A stretch of DNA of 64,000 bases. Origin: Clytia hemisphaerica (taxonomy: Eukaryota; Cnidaria; Hydrozoa; Leptothecata; Clytiidae). Shown one piece after another: positions 10,945-23,500 of this stretch. The notes below the pieces were generated by a model that did not search any database, had not been told where the DNA came from, and saw only the letters and a program-made list of their open reading frames with translations. The stretch spans positions 310,001 through 374,000 of the forward strand of contig CACVBU010000818.1 of NCBI GenBank assembly GCA_902728285.1. The letters run 5' to 3'. Each line of letters starts with the position of its first letter. Position 1 is the first letter of the stretch. The position numbers and the translations under genes are program-made.

Positions 10945-12910
10945 TTTCAATCAATTTTCTCTGATATTTCGACCATTTGCATGAAAAACATGACTATAGA
11001 GGGTTTCCTATCGTTTCTCATTTTGATCAATTTTTTGGTATAAAAAGTGAACCAAGTTGTCACTGGTAATATGACCGATAAAATCGAATAAAACTGGAGT
11101 ATTTTTACCGTGCGGGTATTTTTTTACATTATTCAAAGTGTCCGCATTCCCTTCCTCCACCAATAGGATTAGACGATGTTATAGGCTTCTGCTCATCCTC
11201 TAGCGAAAAAAGTTTCTTATAGGAGATATATCTATAGAGGTTTGCGAATCAAACTAACGATGTTATCGTCCGTTACAGTGATAGTGAAGGCGGGAAAATA
11301 TGGCTTTATGGTGGTATACGGGAAAAAATCGGCGGGAGAGTTTCGAAGACTAGCAACTCTACCGACTGTAAACTCTTTTCGGCAAAAAAAACCCGTTTGC
11401 GAATTTTCTTCGGCTTTGGGCCTTTTTCTTAGATAGTGATTCGTCTTAGACTACAACATAGTCTACAATAGGATATACTTTCCAGAAAAAGTACAAACGG
11501 AGGTTAAGTAAGTTTTAGGAATAAAAATTACGTTCTTTTTGCTATATTTACCAAACCGTGCTCATTGACATTAAATACAAAGCAAATAATTTCCGTTGGT
11601 TTGTCTTTTACGGAGATAGCCTGTTTTTCCGTGAACTTGGTTCATTGTTCTTGTAAAAGTGCCCAAATATTTGATCACGAATAACATGCAGCATATTGCT
11701 CCGCTAAGATATTAATGCAAAAGGGATAACAATCTGTAAACCAGTTCATCACAGATGTCTAAAAGTCTGAAAAAATCTTTGCAACAGATATGCTAGTTTA
11801 ATCTGAGCTCTTTGATAATCTTAAAAATCTGCCCACAAAACAAGCGTATGTAAAACAATCCTCCCTTTTTGTCTATCAAGCGTTTACACTGCCATGTTTT
11901 CCATTCCTGTGTTGATAGTCTTTGCCATTCGGGTCTGCAATTTCAACAAAATATTCTCCTTCTTCTCTTTCTTGTTTGGAAAATTCGTTCCATTTCACTT
12001 TGAAATGATTATAAATCACAAAAACAAAAATACCAACAAAAGCTAAAGAGAAACAAACGATAATAGCCGTCGCGAATTTCCGCCTTTTGGAAAGTTCTTT
12101 TTCCGTAAGCGGCCGTTCCGTTGTACCGAGCTCTTCCCTTACATTTTCATAAGTATGGCTAATAACAGTTGTTGAAATTCGTTTTAAAATCTCGGATGCA
12201 TTTTTTGTAGAATACTGAGCCAACATAGCTTTTCTTTTATCTACTTGTATCTTTATTCTATAAAAAGAGTAAACATAAATATGAATATAAACAACCTGAT
12301 TCCATATAAGCAGACAAGATATCTTCTGTAAAAATTCTGTCTCGTGGCACCAAACAAGATAATGCTTCAACCCTTTCAGTCCGAGAGATTCATCTTTGAC
12401 GGCTTATATCTCAAGAGTGAAAAAAATTCACGAGCTCTCGTAACTACCGTTGAAAAGAATATAAATTTTTGATGTAAAATCTGGTTTTGAACCCCTTTAG
12501 AAATATCCTACTGAACGTTACCTAGATATGTTCAGTAAAATTACTTTGCATCATTATATGAAAAAGGTATTAGGCGAAGCCAATTTGATTGCTGTTTTAC
12601 TGCCAAGCTATCCAAAAGACAGGGTCGGTCGGTTGGCGAAAAAATGAAAATAGAAGTAGAATTCCATCTATAAAATCTCCTAAAAAAGTAGCAAAAACTA
12701 CTCCCTCTTGACAAAAATGCGAAATAGAAAATAAAAAGACACAAAAAAAAGTCGAATTAATAGATAATTGAAAAATTGAACACAAAAATCCAAAAACCTT
12801 GGAAAAACTACCAGAATTCTGAAAATAACTTGGCAGTCTGTAAAGAAATGAAAATTAAAATTTACTACCAAAATGAATTTTATTTTTATTTCGATTTTCG
12901 GAATATCAGG
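10945..12910 (+). repeat. Tandem duplication, unit 2 (with a 590-bp segment absent from unit 1)
   Basis: This is the partner of 7788-10944. Between the shared TTAAAAATCTGCCC (ends about 11834) and GAGCTCTCGTAACT (12431) it holds about 590 bases that unit 1 lacks; unit 1 joins the same two blocks directly at 10440. The extra segment contains the membrane-protein exon at 11876-12257. Confidence 0.75.
11876..12257 (-). CDS. Terminal exon of a small single-pass membrane protein
   Basis: On the minus strand a CTTTTTATAG acceptor precedes an open stretch ending in TGA at 11878-11876. It encodes about 127 residues, including a possible internal start (MLAQYSTKN). The order is a polar helix-like part, RKF, a hydrophobic helix (ATAIIVCFSLAFVGIFVFVI), then YNHFKVKW and a charged tail with QEREEGEYF. 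This looks like a real exon of a type I or tail-anchored protein. No upstream exon was found within the duplicated unit, so the product may start elsewhere, start at the internal Met, or be a captured fragment. No family is recognised. Confidence 0.5.
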
Positions 12911-13299
12911 GTCTGTTGGGCCCGTAAAACAACTAATCAAATTGGTCTTGCTTCAAGCTAGAAGCTCCCTTGTAAAGTGTGTAATGCCTATTACTAAATT
13001 AAAACTTTTCAATGCTTTACTATCTCATTCACATGCAACCAAGTACTGTAAAATTTCTCTTTATTTGACTATCCTCTCAAAAAAAACATTATACAAGTGT
13101 TTCAGCAGCTAAATATCTAGCAGTATCTTTTTTTTACTAAATGCCAAATATAGTAAAAGGTTTCAAGCAGTGACCATTTACCACTTGTGCAAGATAAGAA
13201 AAATAGTATTATTGTTAATATGGCTTATCCTACAAGGGTCACTGAAATGCGAGTTTTCAAAACCATCACTTTGACAAAGAGACCGCTAAAAGTAGCATA

Positions 13300-13554
13300 C
13301 ACGTTTTTTTTTTTATAAGAACGTCAAAAATTTTCGAAGCCTTCGGATGTTCTTAGTTTTTTGAATTTGAAGCCTAAAAATGTTCTTAAAATGTTCTTAT
13401 TTTCAGCATTTTTTGAGCATTTTGATGTAATTTCTTAAGAAATTGCATGTTGTTAAGTCTCCAAAGCCTTGGTATGTTCTTAGAATGTTCTTAAATTTTT
13501 GAGCCTCGAAGCCTTATGTTCTTATATAGTTTGTTCTTATAAAAAAAAAACGTG
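13300..13554. mobile_element. TA-flanked MITE, CACGTTTTTTT/ATAAGAAC family, copy 2
   Basis: It has the same termini as 7221-7461, with TA at 13298-13299 and 13555-13556. The interior matches copy 1 over its whole length with small substitutions, including CTTCGGATGTTCTTAG and GCCTTATGTTCTTATATAG. It lies just outside the tandem duplication, as copy 1 lies just outside its other end. Confidence 0.8.
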
Positions 13555-13974
13555 TATGTCTCATAAAATGTCACGGCTGAGAGAGAAAGATCTTTACAAT
13601 AAAAAGTATGACGGATAGATAAAGCTGACGTTTTTTGGTTAAACAGTATTACTCCTCCCTTAATATGATTTTTATCAGTCGACGTATAGTGTCCATGTCT
13701 TTTAATCATTTATACTTTAAATTAAAGTTTAAAAAAAAGTTTTAACGGAACCTAAACTGTAGAAAAGTCGTTTTTTGATTGGGAAAAAAAGTTGTTTACT
13801 TTGGAAATAGCTGTGATAAGCGAACGTAGTAAGCGTAAGTCCAGGATTAGCTGCAGCGTCATATAGGTGATTTTTTCAATAGTGTCAGCAGAACTATGTA
13901 CCTTAAAATTTTAATATTGATTTGGCGAAATAAGAGCTATCGACATCGTTTGACCATTGAGCTGACAAAACAAG

Positions 13975-14212
13975 TACACTCCTGCATGTCTCACAGCCCC
14001 GGTGGGACATTTTTCCTCAGTGGGGATAAAAATTTCTATTGAAATTCCAATGGGGATAGCAATTCTATTATCCAAAGGTTAAAAAATCAATGGGGTTAAG
14101 GTTTTGGAGTGCAATTTTTAAACATTGAATTTCAAGTGGGGATGAAGTTTCAGGGTATTGTCACACATGGGACGAAATTTTTCCCAGCGGGTCCCAGCTG
14201 GTCTTTAACATA
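13975..14212. mobile_element. Degenerate MITE, ACACCCCTGT/CACAG family
   Basis: The left end ACACTCCTGC...TCTCACAGCCCCGGTGGGA resembles the reverse complement of the clearer copy at 51867-52081, and the interior has the same GGGGATAAAAATTTCTATTG and AGTGGGGATGAAG blocks. The right end is eroded, so the boundary is approximate. Confidence 0.5.
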
Positions 14213-15089
14213 GGTATGTACAAGTGCACCATGATGTCAATCAAAGTAACATGCAAGAACCTTTCTACCCCCTTTTCTAAAACAACATCATGACAACATA
14301 TACTATTCTATCGCAAAATACAAACATACTCAATTTTCCCGCATCGAAAATAGGCCGTCAAAATTTGAAAATACCCTCCAAAAACAAAACACCATGTTAT
14401 AGTTTTCAAAATCCTCTACTATTATTGTTGTAACCACAAGAGGAATAAAGATGTGATCCGGCTAATGAGTAAACGTTTCGGACTAAGGCAGAAACTATCA
14501 CCTTCAGAACCAAACTTTTCTAATCCCGAACATCATAACAACAAACCTAAGACAAAAAATAACATTTATAGCAAATGACCTACCTAAAAAACTAAGCTTG
14601 TAACAAAACTGTTTAAAGATGTTGTATTTATAACATACTAACACTGTTATGATACAAAAGCCGCCATTCATTATCCTTCAAAGTAAAGTAGACTTTTGTG
14701 AATTCTTTTTAAAACTTGCTAAAAATAATACTTTTTTCATAATTCTATATGATTTTTTAACCCATCAAGCTCTATTACTATTATAAAGTTCACCTGAACA
14801 AAAAACAAACATTTTTGATGAAATTTTCTTCTCTTTTACAAAAAATAGTTCTTTTTTCTTTTAGTTAAGATTGAAACCTAGTGGCTAACCAAAAATTTGA
14901 TTTATTGTCAGCGATCTGCGATAAGAAAAGGTCTTTATCTTATTTTCCCGATACTATACGGATATCTTTCTCATTGTTGTCACCGGAACAAGATAGCTTG
15001 AAAACCTAGCTCTAATAACCTGTTGCTACAACCATGGTTGAATCAAATATATTGAGAATACCGGTTATTTTAACGTTTTTCAAGATTTA
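14213..15089. other. Non-coding AT-rich DNA, nothing recognised
   Basis: No frame longer than about 60 codons, no clear inverted repeat and no splice-bordered coding stretch was seen. Short A- and T-runs only. Confidence 0.5.
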
Positions 15090-15260
15090 AAGCTACGGCG
15101 AGAAAGTCGATTTTGGGCTATCTCTTTAATTAATCGAATATTTCAATTTGGGATAGGTTTGCAGATATCCAGGCTATATTCTGAATCTTATTGGACTATT
15201 TTTGAGGATCCTCAGATCCTCAGATCCAAGTCTTAAGTCTAGCGTTAAAACTCAGAGCTA
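15090..15260 (+). repeat. Dispersed repeat, partner on the opposite strand at 52575-52745
   Basis: The blocks CGAATATTTCAAT, CCAGGCTATATTCTGA, GATCCTCAGATCC and CTAGCGTTAAAA occur here and, in reverse complement and the same order, at 52575-52745. The two are diverged. Neither has a coding frame or clear termini, so this is an old interspersed repeat of unknown class. Confidence 0.5.
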
Positions 15261-15700
15261 AAACTCTACCTTTCGAACCTACTTTAGACATACTTTAGAG
15301 CACTTACAAATCGATTGTGATTTCAAAACTTTCTGGGGAATTTCCCTTTTTTCTCAAATATCATGACCTTTGATTGTAACACCTATCTCTATGATAATAG
15401 CCGTACTTACGTGTCTGAAGCCTTTTTTTTTTGCAGCGTTTCTGTTTTTGTTAGCAATTTTAGCTCTCGCGGGACATTTTATTAGGGGGTATCGATATTG
15501 AAAAGATCAAAAGTTTTGTAAGCAACTTCATATACCTGACATCAAACTGCATTCACAATTTCCTAAGGCATTTTTCAACTTAAAATGTCTTAAATGACAA
15601 AGTTACCATTATTGAGCGTCCCAAGGCCCGCCTGAAGCGCTTAAATAGCTTATGATGAAATGCATCAGCAAATATTTCATACCTCTCTTAAATAGGTTTA

Positions 15701-15953
15701 CACCCCATTCTCACAGGCCCACTGGTAGCCCTTCCCACTAGAAAAATTAGCAAAAATATCGTCCATGGTGGAACAATATCTTCCAATTTCTGTCCCCACT
15801 GAAAATATTCAAATAAACCGATCCTTGCTGCAGAATCTTTACTGAATTTTGTGACTTAAAAGCAAAAGAATTGAAATCCCTAGTCATAAAAATATGGGAA
15901 TATCAATCCCCCATCGAGCTATTTAATCCTACCGGGTCTGTGAGAAGGGGGTG
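15701..15953. mobile_element. MITE, CACCCC family with TCACAGxCCC termini
   Basis: The left terminus TACACCCCATTCTCACAGGC and right terminus GTCTGTGAGAAGGGGGTGTA are inverted repeats, and TA is present at both ends. The 253 bp interior shares GTCCCCACTGAAAAT-like words with the copy at 51867-52081. Confidence 0.65.
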
Positions 15954-17139
15954 TAGGATTACCCTTTTACAAATTCCCTGGTTCCTCTTTGGGCTGTGGC
16001 ACACACTTTTTAAAACAATTACATAAATGAGGTTTCATCGTTCTTAAAAACTTTCAATTTGGAGCCATTTAAAATATTCTTTGTAATTCTTAAATTTTCA
16101 AAGAAGAGCAATTTTTTTTTCAAATTAATGGTTGAAATATGTTTTCTTTCAAGCATCATGTAAAAGAGGGCGTAATCAACAAAAAAATGTGTCGGTATTT
16201 TGGTGTTTTAGATGCTTTTCGGAAAATGTTAAATTTTTTGGAATTAATCTTGCTTAAAACGTCGGAGAAACGTTGCTAAATCAAGGGCTATTTCTCAGAA
16301 ATCCCTCTTATCCTCTTATCTCATATTAGTATTTTGAAAAAAAACTTGAAATAATGTCGGTGTCGGTATTTCGTAAAAAATGTGTCAGTATTGTGGTAAT
16401 TTTGTCAAAAACTGTCGGAATTTCGGTGTTCAGGACCCTCGTGCCCCCCCCTCACTTTTAAGTCAAAACAAAAATTTGAAATACAAAAAATTGAACAAAA
16501 TTATTGAGGCTCAGTAAGCAAACGAAAAGATGTCTAGAAATATTTTGTTAAATGTTTTCAGGTATTTTCCAAACAATTAAATTAATACAAGCTGGTGAAG
16601 CTATTTACAAGAAATATGTCGGCATTATTACACAGGGCATATGATAAAATATGATTTAAATTTAAAAGAATAATTGAGTTAACTTCGTTTTAAGTGATTC
16701 TTGGAGCCGCGGTACATAACCACTACACTGGCAAATTTCCCAAAAGTTCATTACGGTTTTGTTTAGGGAATAGTTTCGACTACGCTAATATTGAGTTGAG
16801 ATGTTGATACTGTTAAAAACACAAAATTGTATACCTTTGAGATAAGTACGTGCCTCAAGTTTTTCATGAACAAGGTCCATTTAGAACCCCCGATGGCCCC
16901 TATCCACTGAAAAGATCAATCTAATTGTCGTCCCTTTATTGATGGAAAATATGGTCCTTTTAAGGAAAATTGCTCTTTTAAAATTAGCCAAGGTCTATCG
17001 AGATGGAATGTGATATTGCAGAAATGTTACAAGTTGTTGACAACATCTTATTTATAAAAGCGATACGACGAACAAACGTGATGAGGTTTATTTCATTTTT
17101 ATCATCTTTCATCTCAACCTCGTCCTCATGTCTAATTCC
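15954..17139. other. Non-coding AT-rich DNA, nothing recognised
   Basis: No supported coding frame or clear repeat boundary. One stretch (16160-16430) repeats the word GTCGGTATTT several times and may be a decayed element. Confidence 0.4.
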
Positions 17140-17154
17140 TTTTTTGATCGCTGA

Positions 17155-17254
17155 CCCAGCTGGCACACAACGTTGTTTCAACGTTCAACTAACGTTATAT
17201 GGATGTTGTGAAACCTTAGATAAACGTCGAAAAAAACGTTGTGTGCCAGATGGG
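17155..17254. mobile_element. 100-bp TIR element with a 15-bp target duplication
   Basis: The ends CCCAGCTGGCACACAACGTT and AACGTTGTGTGCCAGATGGG are inverted repeats with one mismatch, and AACGTT palindromes recur inside. It is flanked by near-perfect 15-base direct repeats, TTTTTTGATCGCTGA (17140-17154) and TTTTTTGATCGATGA (17255-17269). That is longer than the usual duplications of cut-and-paste elements. Confidence 0.75.
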
Positions 17255-17381
17255 TTTTTTGATCGATGAGGAGATTGCCTGGATATGAATTTTCAGAAAA
17301 GATTAGGTAACGTTTGAAAGCCATTGCATATCATCATTACATGAGAGTCAAAATTAGTAACAAATATCATTATTATTGTTT

Positions 17382-17387
17382 TTTATT
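17382..17387 (-). promoter_or_regulatory. Putative poly(A) signal of the tyrosine-rich receptor gene
   Basis: TTTATT on the plus strand gives AATAAA on the minus strand, about 140 bases beyond the stop at 17531-17529. It is well placed for the receptor-like gene. Confidence 0.4.
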
Positions 17388-17528
17388 TCGCCCTGAGATT
17401 GAGGGTGTATTCATCGCACCCGCCACAATTTCTGGATACTGGTTTTAACACCCACGCTGTTTAATTATTAAGGACTACGACATTATCCGGGCGCATTTTC
17501 ACTTATATTTTGTACATAATGTCTCAGT

Positions 17529-20500
17529 CTAGCAAACGTATTGTTTCAAATCGATATTATTTTCATCATCTAGTTCATAAGGTTCGTTTGATAGAACATT
17601 TGCTTCACTTTTTGTTTGTTTTTGCTGGTTTTGTGTATTTAGTTTCTGAATCTGATTGATAACAAAGCTGCGGGAGGTTTGGTATTCTTCAACGTAAGGT
17701 TCTTCCTCGTTATAATCGTTTGAGTTTACGAATTGCGAGGGCAACTCTCGGTCATAGTCGTCTTGATTTAGTTCATACTCGTTATTTGTCGGTTTATTGT
17801 ATTCAGTCGGTTCAAGATATTCTTGCGGAGGTTGGATGATATACTCGTTATTCGGTTGTGTAAGATATTCTGTCGGTAAAGGTGAATCTTGATAGTCGGT
17901 TGTCGGTTGGTGCTCGTTAACTCTCGGTTGGTAATCACCACTTAATTGTCGTGAATAGTCGTTTGCCGATTGCGGATAGTCGGTTGTGGGTTGATGCTCG
18001 TTAACTCTTGGTTGGTAATCACCACTTGATTGTCGTGAATAGTCGTTTGTTGATTGCGGATACTCGTTTGTCGGTTGATGCATATTTAGTCCTTTCCGGT
18101 CATATTCAATCCCAGGCTCGTAACCTGAGTACTGATTTTCGTTAATGTAGTCTGTTGGGTAGACTGGTGTGTATTGATTTTGTTGGTATGGATATTGTTG
18201 ATATTCCATGGTGGTAGGGTAGTATGCGTCAGCAGGGTTAACACCCCAGTATTGTCTCGGCTCGTTATAGTTTTGTGGGTTATAGCCGGTGTTGTATTGC
18301 TGAGGAAAAGACTGTTGGGACGGGGGTTGTTGAGGCTTTTGGTCTTTTTTGTCATTGACATTCCCTTGCCGTGTCTTTTTGACGTTTTTCTTTAAAGCCA
18401 CGTTACCCCCACATGTTGGGACTTTTAGGTGCTCGGACGAGGCACCTTCTTGGATGGTAACCATATTACGTTGGTTTGGAGCCCCTTTCTTTCTATTGGT
18501 AGCCGAAGAAGATGATTTGTTACTTTTGAAGGATCCATTGTTACTTGGGACGCCGTTGAAATTGAACTGACTGTATAAGCCATCTAGAGGGGAGGATGGG
18601 GATTGGGGTATGGAGGCTATCTGTTGCCGCTTTCCTCCTGAGACAGCATACTTTGAGTTTGGGTCATCGTAATAGAAGGTAGCTACGTCGGGAACGTCTA
18701 CTCCCTTTTGTAGATAGATATTAGAATAAGGTGACGGAGTAAGGTAGGTGTCTCCAAAATTATCAACAGCGTATGGATTCGAGTAGTTTGTTACACTCGC
18801 AATTTCATTTCCAACGATGTAGTCAACCGCTTGAGGGTAAATCCTTGGAGAGGTTGAAAGATTGGTAACTGAAGTTGCAGCAGTGCTGGCGTTTGATGCA
18901 TAGGGATTATCAAGAACTGTCTTCTTAAACTTTTGATCATTATTTTGTGTGGCCTGTTTTTGTTGTTGTTGCTGCTCAGCTAGTTTGTATTTCTGATCAA
19001 ATGTTCGTGAATGTTTGACAAAATCTGAAAAATATAATAATTTTCACGTAAGTGTTATTTGTGGAACATTACTTCTAATCTATAGAAAGTATGTGTAGTT
19101 GACAGATTATAGCTTCGTTGTTAAGAGGAGAGTATGCGTCATAAACATAAGCAGTTGTTTGTGAGTGTTTAAGTAAGTAAGGACAAAGTGGCCTGGGAAA
19201 CTTATGGATAAATAGCTTTGTCAGATAACAAGTCAATCATTGCTGGCCTTAACTAAGGCTCTAGTAAAGCGCTGTAAAAATGGCGGCGGCTCTGGAGGCC
19301 TAAAAACCAGTTTTCTGGTAAAACTACAGATCCCAGTCGGTTCTCGTACCCACAATCACTTCACCGCACAGCCAGCGTGAGCTCTATCAGAATCATGTAA
19401 AGGTGACTAAAGGAGGATTGGGTTCTAGTTGAAAATGAATAAAATGTAAATTCTTACTTTTATCTTTGTCTTTGCAAACAGCATAATAAATCATAATCAC
19501 CAAACATATGATGAAGATTGAAAGTCCTCCAGCTGAGATCAGTATGATACATGTTTGATTGCATTTGCCTTGATCAACAACTGTCGATGAAGGAGCTTTT
19601 GTTGATGAAGATTGGGTAAGCGAGTTGTCTGAAAAAGTGGGAGATAGTAAAAATCGTTAGAAAAGATATGAATAGGGTTACGGATGGCCTAGAATTTTAG
19701 CTGCAGATTGGTAAGTGCCAAAAAAATATGAATCACATCAGCACAAATAAAAGATTAAAATGGAACCTGGCAAATGGCTAGATCACCGAGGTAAACTTTT
19801 AAATTAACAATTAACTGACGTTATAAATGTCGTGCACAACGCACAAAATTGAATTTAATTATACACGTGATTAAGGACTCTTTAAGATTAATAGACGGCC
19901 ATATCAATGGAGAATCAAATTCTGATTGCAAGCTTTATTGCACAAGCACGTTCCTAGTCCCTCAGTATGTATGGTTGCGCGCATAATGATATATGATAGG
20001 GCTCCTGAAAGGTACTGGAAAACACCTTTGGAAAACCGGAAACCCCTCTTTTTGTTCCGATAAAATAAGGGCTTAATCTCTTACATTTTGCACTGTTTTC
20101 AGACTGATCTTACAAGGCTACTAAGAGATTTAGATGAAGTTAACGTTATAAGATTTTTTACCGTACTGCACGGGTGATAAAAAAGTAGATTTTTGAAGGT
20201 TTAAAGCGTAAAATGATATTGTTTTGAAGTTCAATGGTATTCATTTTACACACATTCGCTCTGAAACTTTAGCGAGTTTAAGAATGAGTTTTCTTTTGGC
20301 ATGCAGACAATTAGCTTCTGATTTGACTGAGGACGACGGTAAACAAGCACTTTTGTCGCCATCGAGTGAGTGGGTTAAAAATGCGGGTTATAACAAATCG
20401 CTTCAGCCACTTCGTTTTCCTGAAAAGTGCAAATACATAAACTGTCTTTTACAATGTATAGCAATGTGCCCTCCCGGTTATTACCATAATGGCTTTATGG

Positions 20501-23500
20501 CAACTCCTGAACTTGGGCACAGGATGTACGGTTCAGTAATTTATGAAACAAATACTTCAAATAGTGCTAAACTAATTTTAACCCCATCAAACACGAAGCA
20601 AAGTCGATATTTCGCCATCCCACCGGCTCATTTTCAGAAATTTTCGTACATATACAGATTTTTTTACGCCACGCGCAGATCTAGAGAAAGGATGCTACAC
20701 TCCCTATTCTCTTTTACAATGTATAGCAATGTGCCCTCCCGGTTATTACCATAATGGCTTTATGGCAACTCCTGAACTTGGGCACAGGATGTACGGTTCA
20801 GTAATTTATGAAACAAATACTTCAAATAGTGCTAAACTAATTTTAACCCCATCAAACACGAAGCAAAGTCGATATTTCGCCATCCCACCGGCTCATTTTC
20901 AGAAATTTTCGTACATATACAGATTTTTTTACGCCACGCACAGATCTAGAGAAAGGATGCTACACTCCCTAGACTCTTTTACAATGTATAGCAATGTGCC
21001 CTTTTATGTATTTATAGATCTCTAATTACCTTAGCGCCAGTTGGAATGGTCGCTATATAGGCTATTTAGCAGCGGATTTCTCATGCGCGTAATAAAGATT
21101 TGAGAACTAACATTTTATTATGATGCCTCCATATATGGCTGCTTGTTTGGCGGCACCGTCTTTTAACCACTGCGCCAACCTGATCAACTGACTGCTAACC
21201 TGTAAGTTGATTACTTTGATTAAAAAAATCTTCAAAAATCTGTAGGTGTGAAGAAATTATAATTTCTGTCAAACTACATTCACTCAAGAGATTTGGGTGG
21301 TGATCAGGTGTCCTTCTTAGGACTCATCAACACTGCGCTCTGGCTGGTCAAATCGAGTCAGTCGTATAGATGAATTACTTATTCTCTTAAACATATTTTT
21401 AGAGAAGGTTATGCTAAAACGAATGTTAATTTTTTTTTATAGTTAGCGCATTCAACAGTCGTTCATAAAGCGTCAGTCGGTATGCTGGTTCGATTAGCAA
21501 CGGATATCTGGTACCTCATTCAAAAACTGTATAAGAAATTGCGATATTGTTTACCTTTTGAATGAGATACATTTTGTTTACATGTTATAGCTTTCCTGAA
21601 CTTAATTGATATTGGAAGCTAATTAAATGTGCAGTTGTCGGCGTTTATTTCTTTTCACAAGAACCATGATGGCAGAATGTGTGCTTTAGTATGCGGTACT
21701 TGACCTCACTGCCCCACTGGATTCTTTGAGCTTGGAATCGACTTGGAATAATACAGTAGAATCTCATAACTCGAAAATCTATAGCTCGAATGCTTCCTGA
21801 ACTCGAACAAGTTAACAGTACCTTACAGTACAACAAACCTTACTCCATGACTCGAAAATTCCATTCTTCGAACGAATTTGTGTTCTCTGTGCGTGTTCGA
21901 GTTATAAAGACTTGACTGTATCATTACTAACCCCATTAATTGGACTTTGGATAGAAGTTTTTACCGAACGAATTTGTGTTCTCTGTGCGTGTTCGAGTTA
22001 TAAAGACTTGACTGTATCATTACTAACCCATTGGACTTTGGATAGAAGTTTTTACCGAACGAATTTGTGTTCTCTGTGCATGTTCGAGTTATAAAGACTT
22101 GACTGTATCATTACTAACCCCATTAATTGGACTTTGGATAGAAGTTTTTTACCGAACGAATTTGTGTTCTCTGTGCGTGTTCGAGTTATAAAGACTTGAC
22201 TGTATCATTACTAACCCCATTAATTGGACTTTGGATAGAAGTTTTTACCGAACGAATTTGTGTTCTCTGTGCGTGTTCGAGTTATAAAGACTTGACTGTA
22301 TCATTACTAACCCCATTAATTGGACTTTGGATAGAAGTTTTTACCGAACGAATTTGTGTTCTCTGTGCGTGTTCGAGTTATAAAGACTTGACTGTATCAT
22401 TACTAACCCCATTAATTGGACTTTGGATAGAAGTTTTTACCGAACGAATTTGTGTTCTCTGTGCGTGTTCGAGTTATAAAGACTTGACTGTATCATTACT
22501 AACCCCATTGGACTTTGGATAGAAGTTTTTACCGAACGAATTTGTGTTCTCTGTGCATGTTCGAGTTATAAAGACTTGACTGTATCATTACTAACCCCAT
22601 TAACTGGACTTAGGATAGAAGTTTTTACCGAACGAATTTGTGTTCTCTGTGCATGTTCGAGTTATAAAGACTTGACTGTATCATTACTAACCCCATTAAT
22701 TGGACTTTGGATAGAAGTTTTTACCGAACGAATTTGTGTTCTCTGTGCGTGTTCGAGTTATAAAGACTTGACTGTATCATTACTAACCCATTGGTGTTTG
22801 GATAGAAGTCTTTACCCACAATTATGAAAAGGTTCAAGGGAGACAGGGATGTCCTCAGTTAAATCACTAAATTTACCAAAATAAATACCCTCCAAATACC
22901 CCTGCTATTAGTTCTTATCATTCTTGAATACAACATATGAGTTGAAGGTTGTGAATTGGGAAGAAAATCACATGTTTTATTGGGCGAGGGTTTCATAGCT
23001 AGTTTGAAAATCTGTTTTATCCTAGTGTGGATATGGGTAAACAAGTCATAAACTTTGCTTCGACGAATTACCATTAACAATATCACCCATCATTAACGAC
23101 CTTGATTCGTCGAGGAGACACTGTGTAGATCTCATGATTTAGACAAGAAAGCAAAAGATAATCTCAAACTACATATATAAAATCGAAAGGATGTTGAAAA
23201 AGTTACAATTCAAAAGTTACACAAGTGTCTAAACCCTACGTCTCCAAAATATTAATGTTAAGATGTTTTTGAAGAAAACGGGAAAATAGGAAAAAAGAGA
23301 ATTTTGAATGCAAGAAAATAAGCATCACAATTAATAAACCTTCAACCTTATAACCAAGGGGTATTTCAAGCCATCCTAGCACTGTTTTGCTTAGAACTCC
23401 TTGAAAATTTTGAGCCAAAATATCCACCAGATCGGATTTAATGGGTGGTGTAAAATACGGTGAAAGAAATATGGTGAGAGGGTTGGTATAAATAGGGTTA

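Noticed and set aside
20224-20754. 176-codon frame
   Set aside because: Its second half is the 265-bp tandem duplication, which changes frame between units. No recognisable domain and no splice context.
22196-22522. 108-codon open frame in the 22 kb array
   Set aside because: It is the 96-bp satellite read in frame. The repetitive frame is broken by units of 91, 92 and 97 bases, and its ends fall inside repeat units.
21752-22816. CRISPR-like repeat array
   Set aside because: Units are contiguous without unique spacers and the genome is eukaryotic. It is a satellite.
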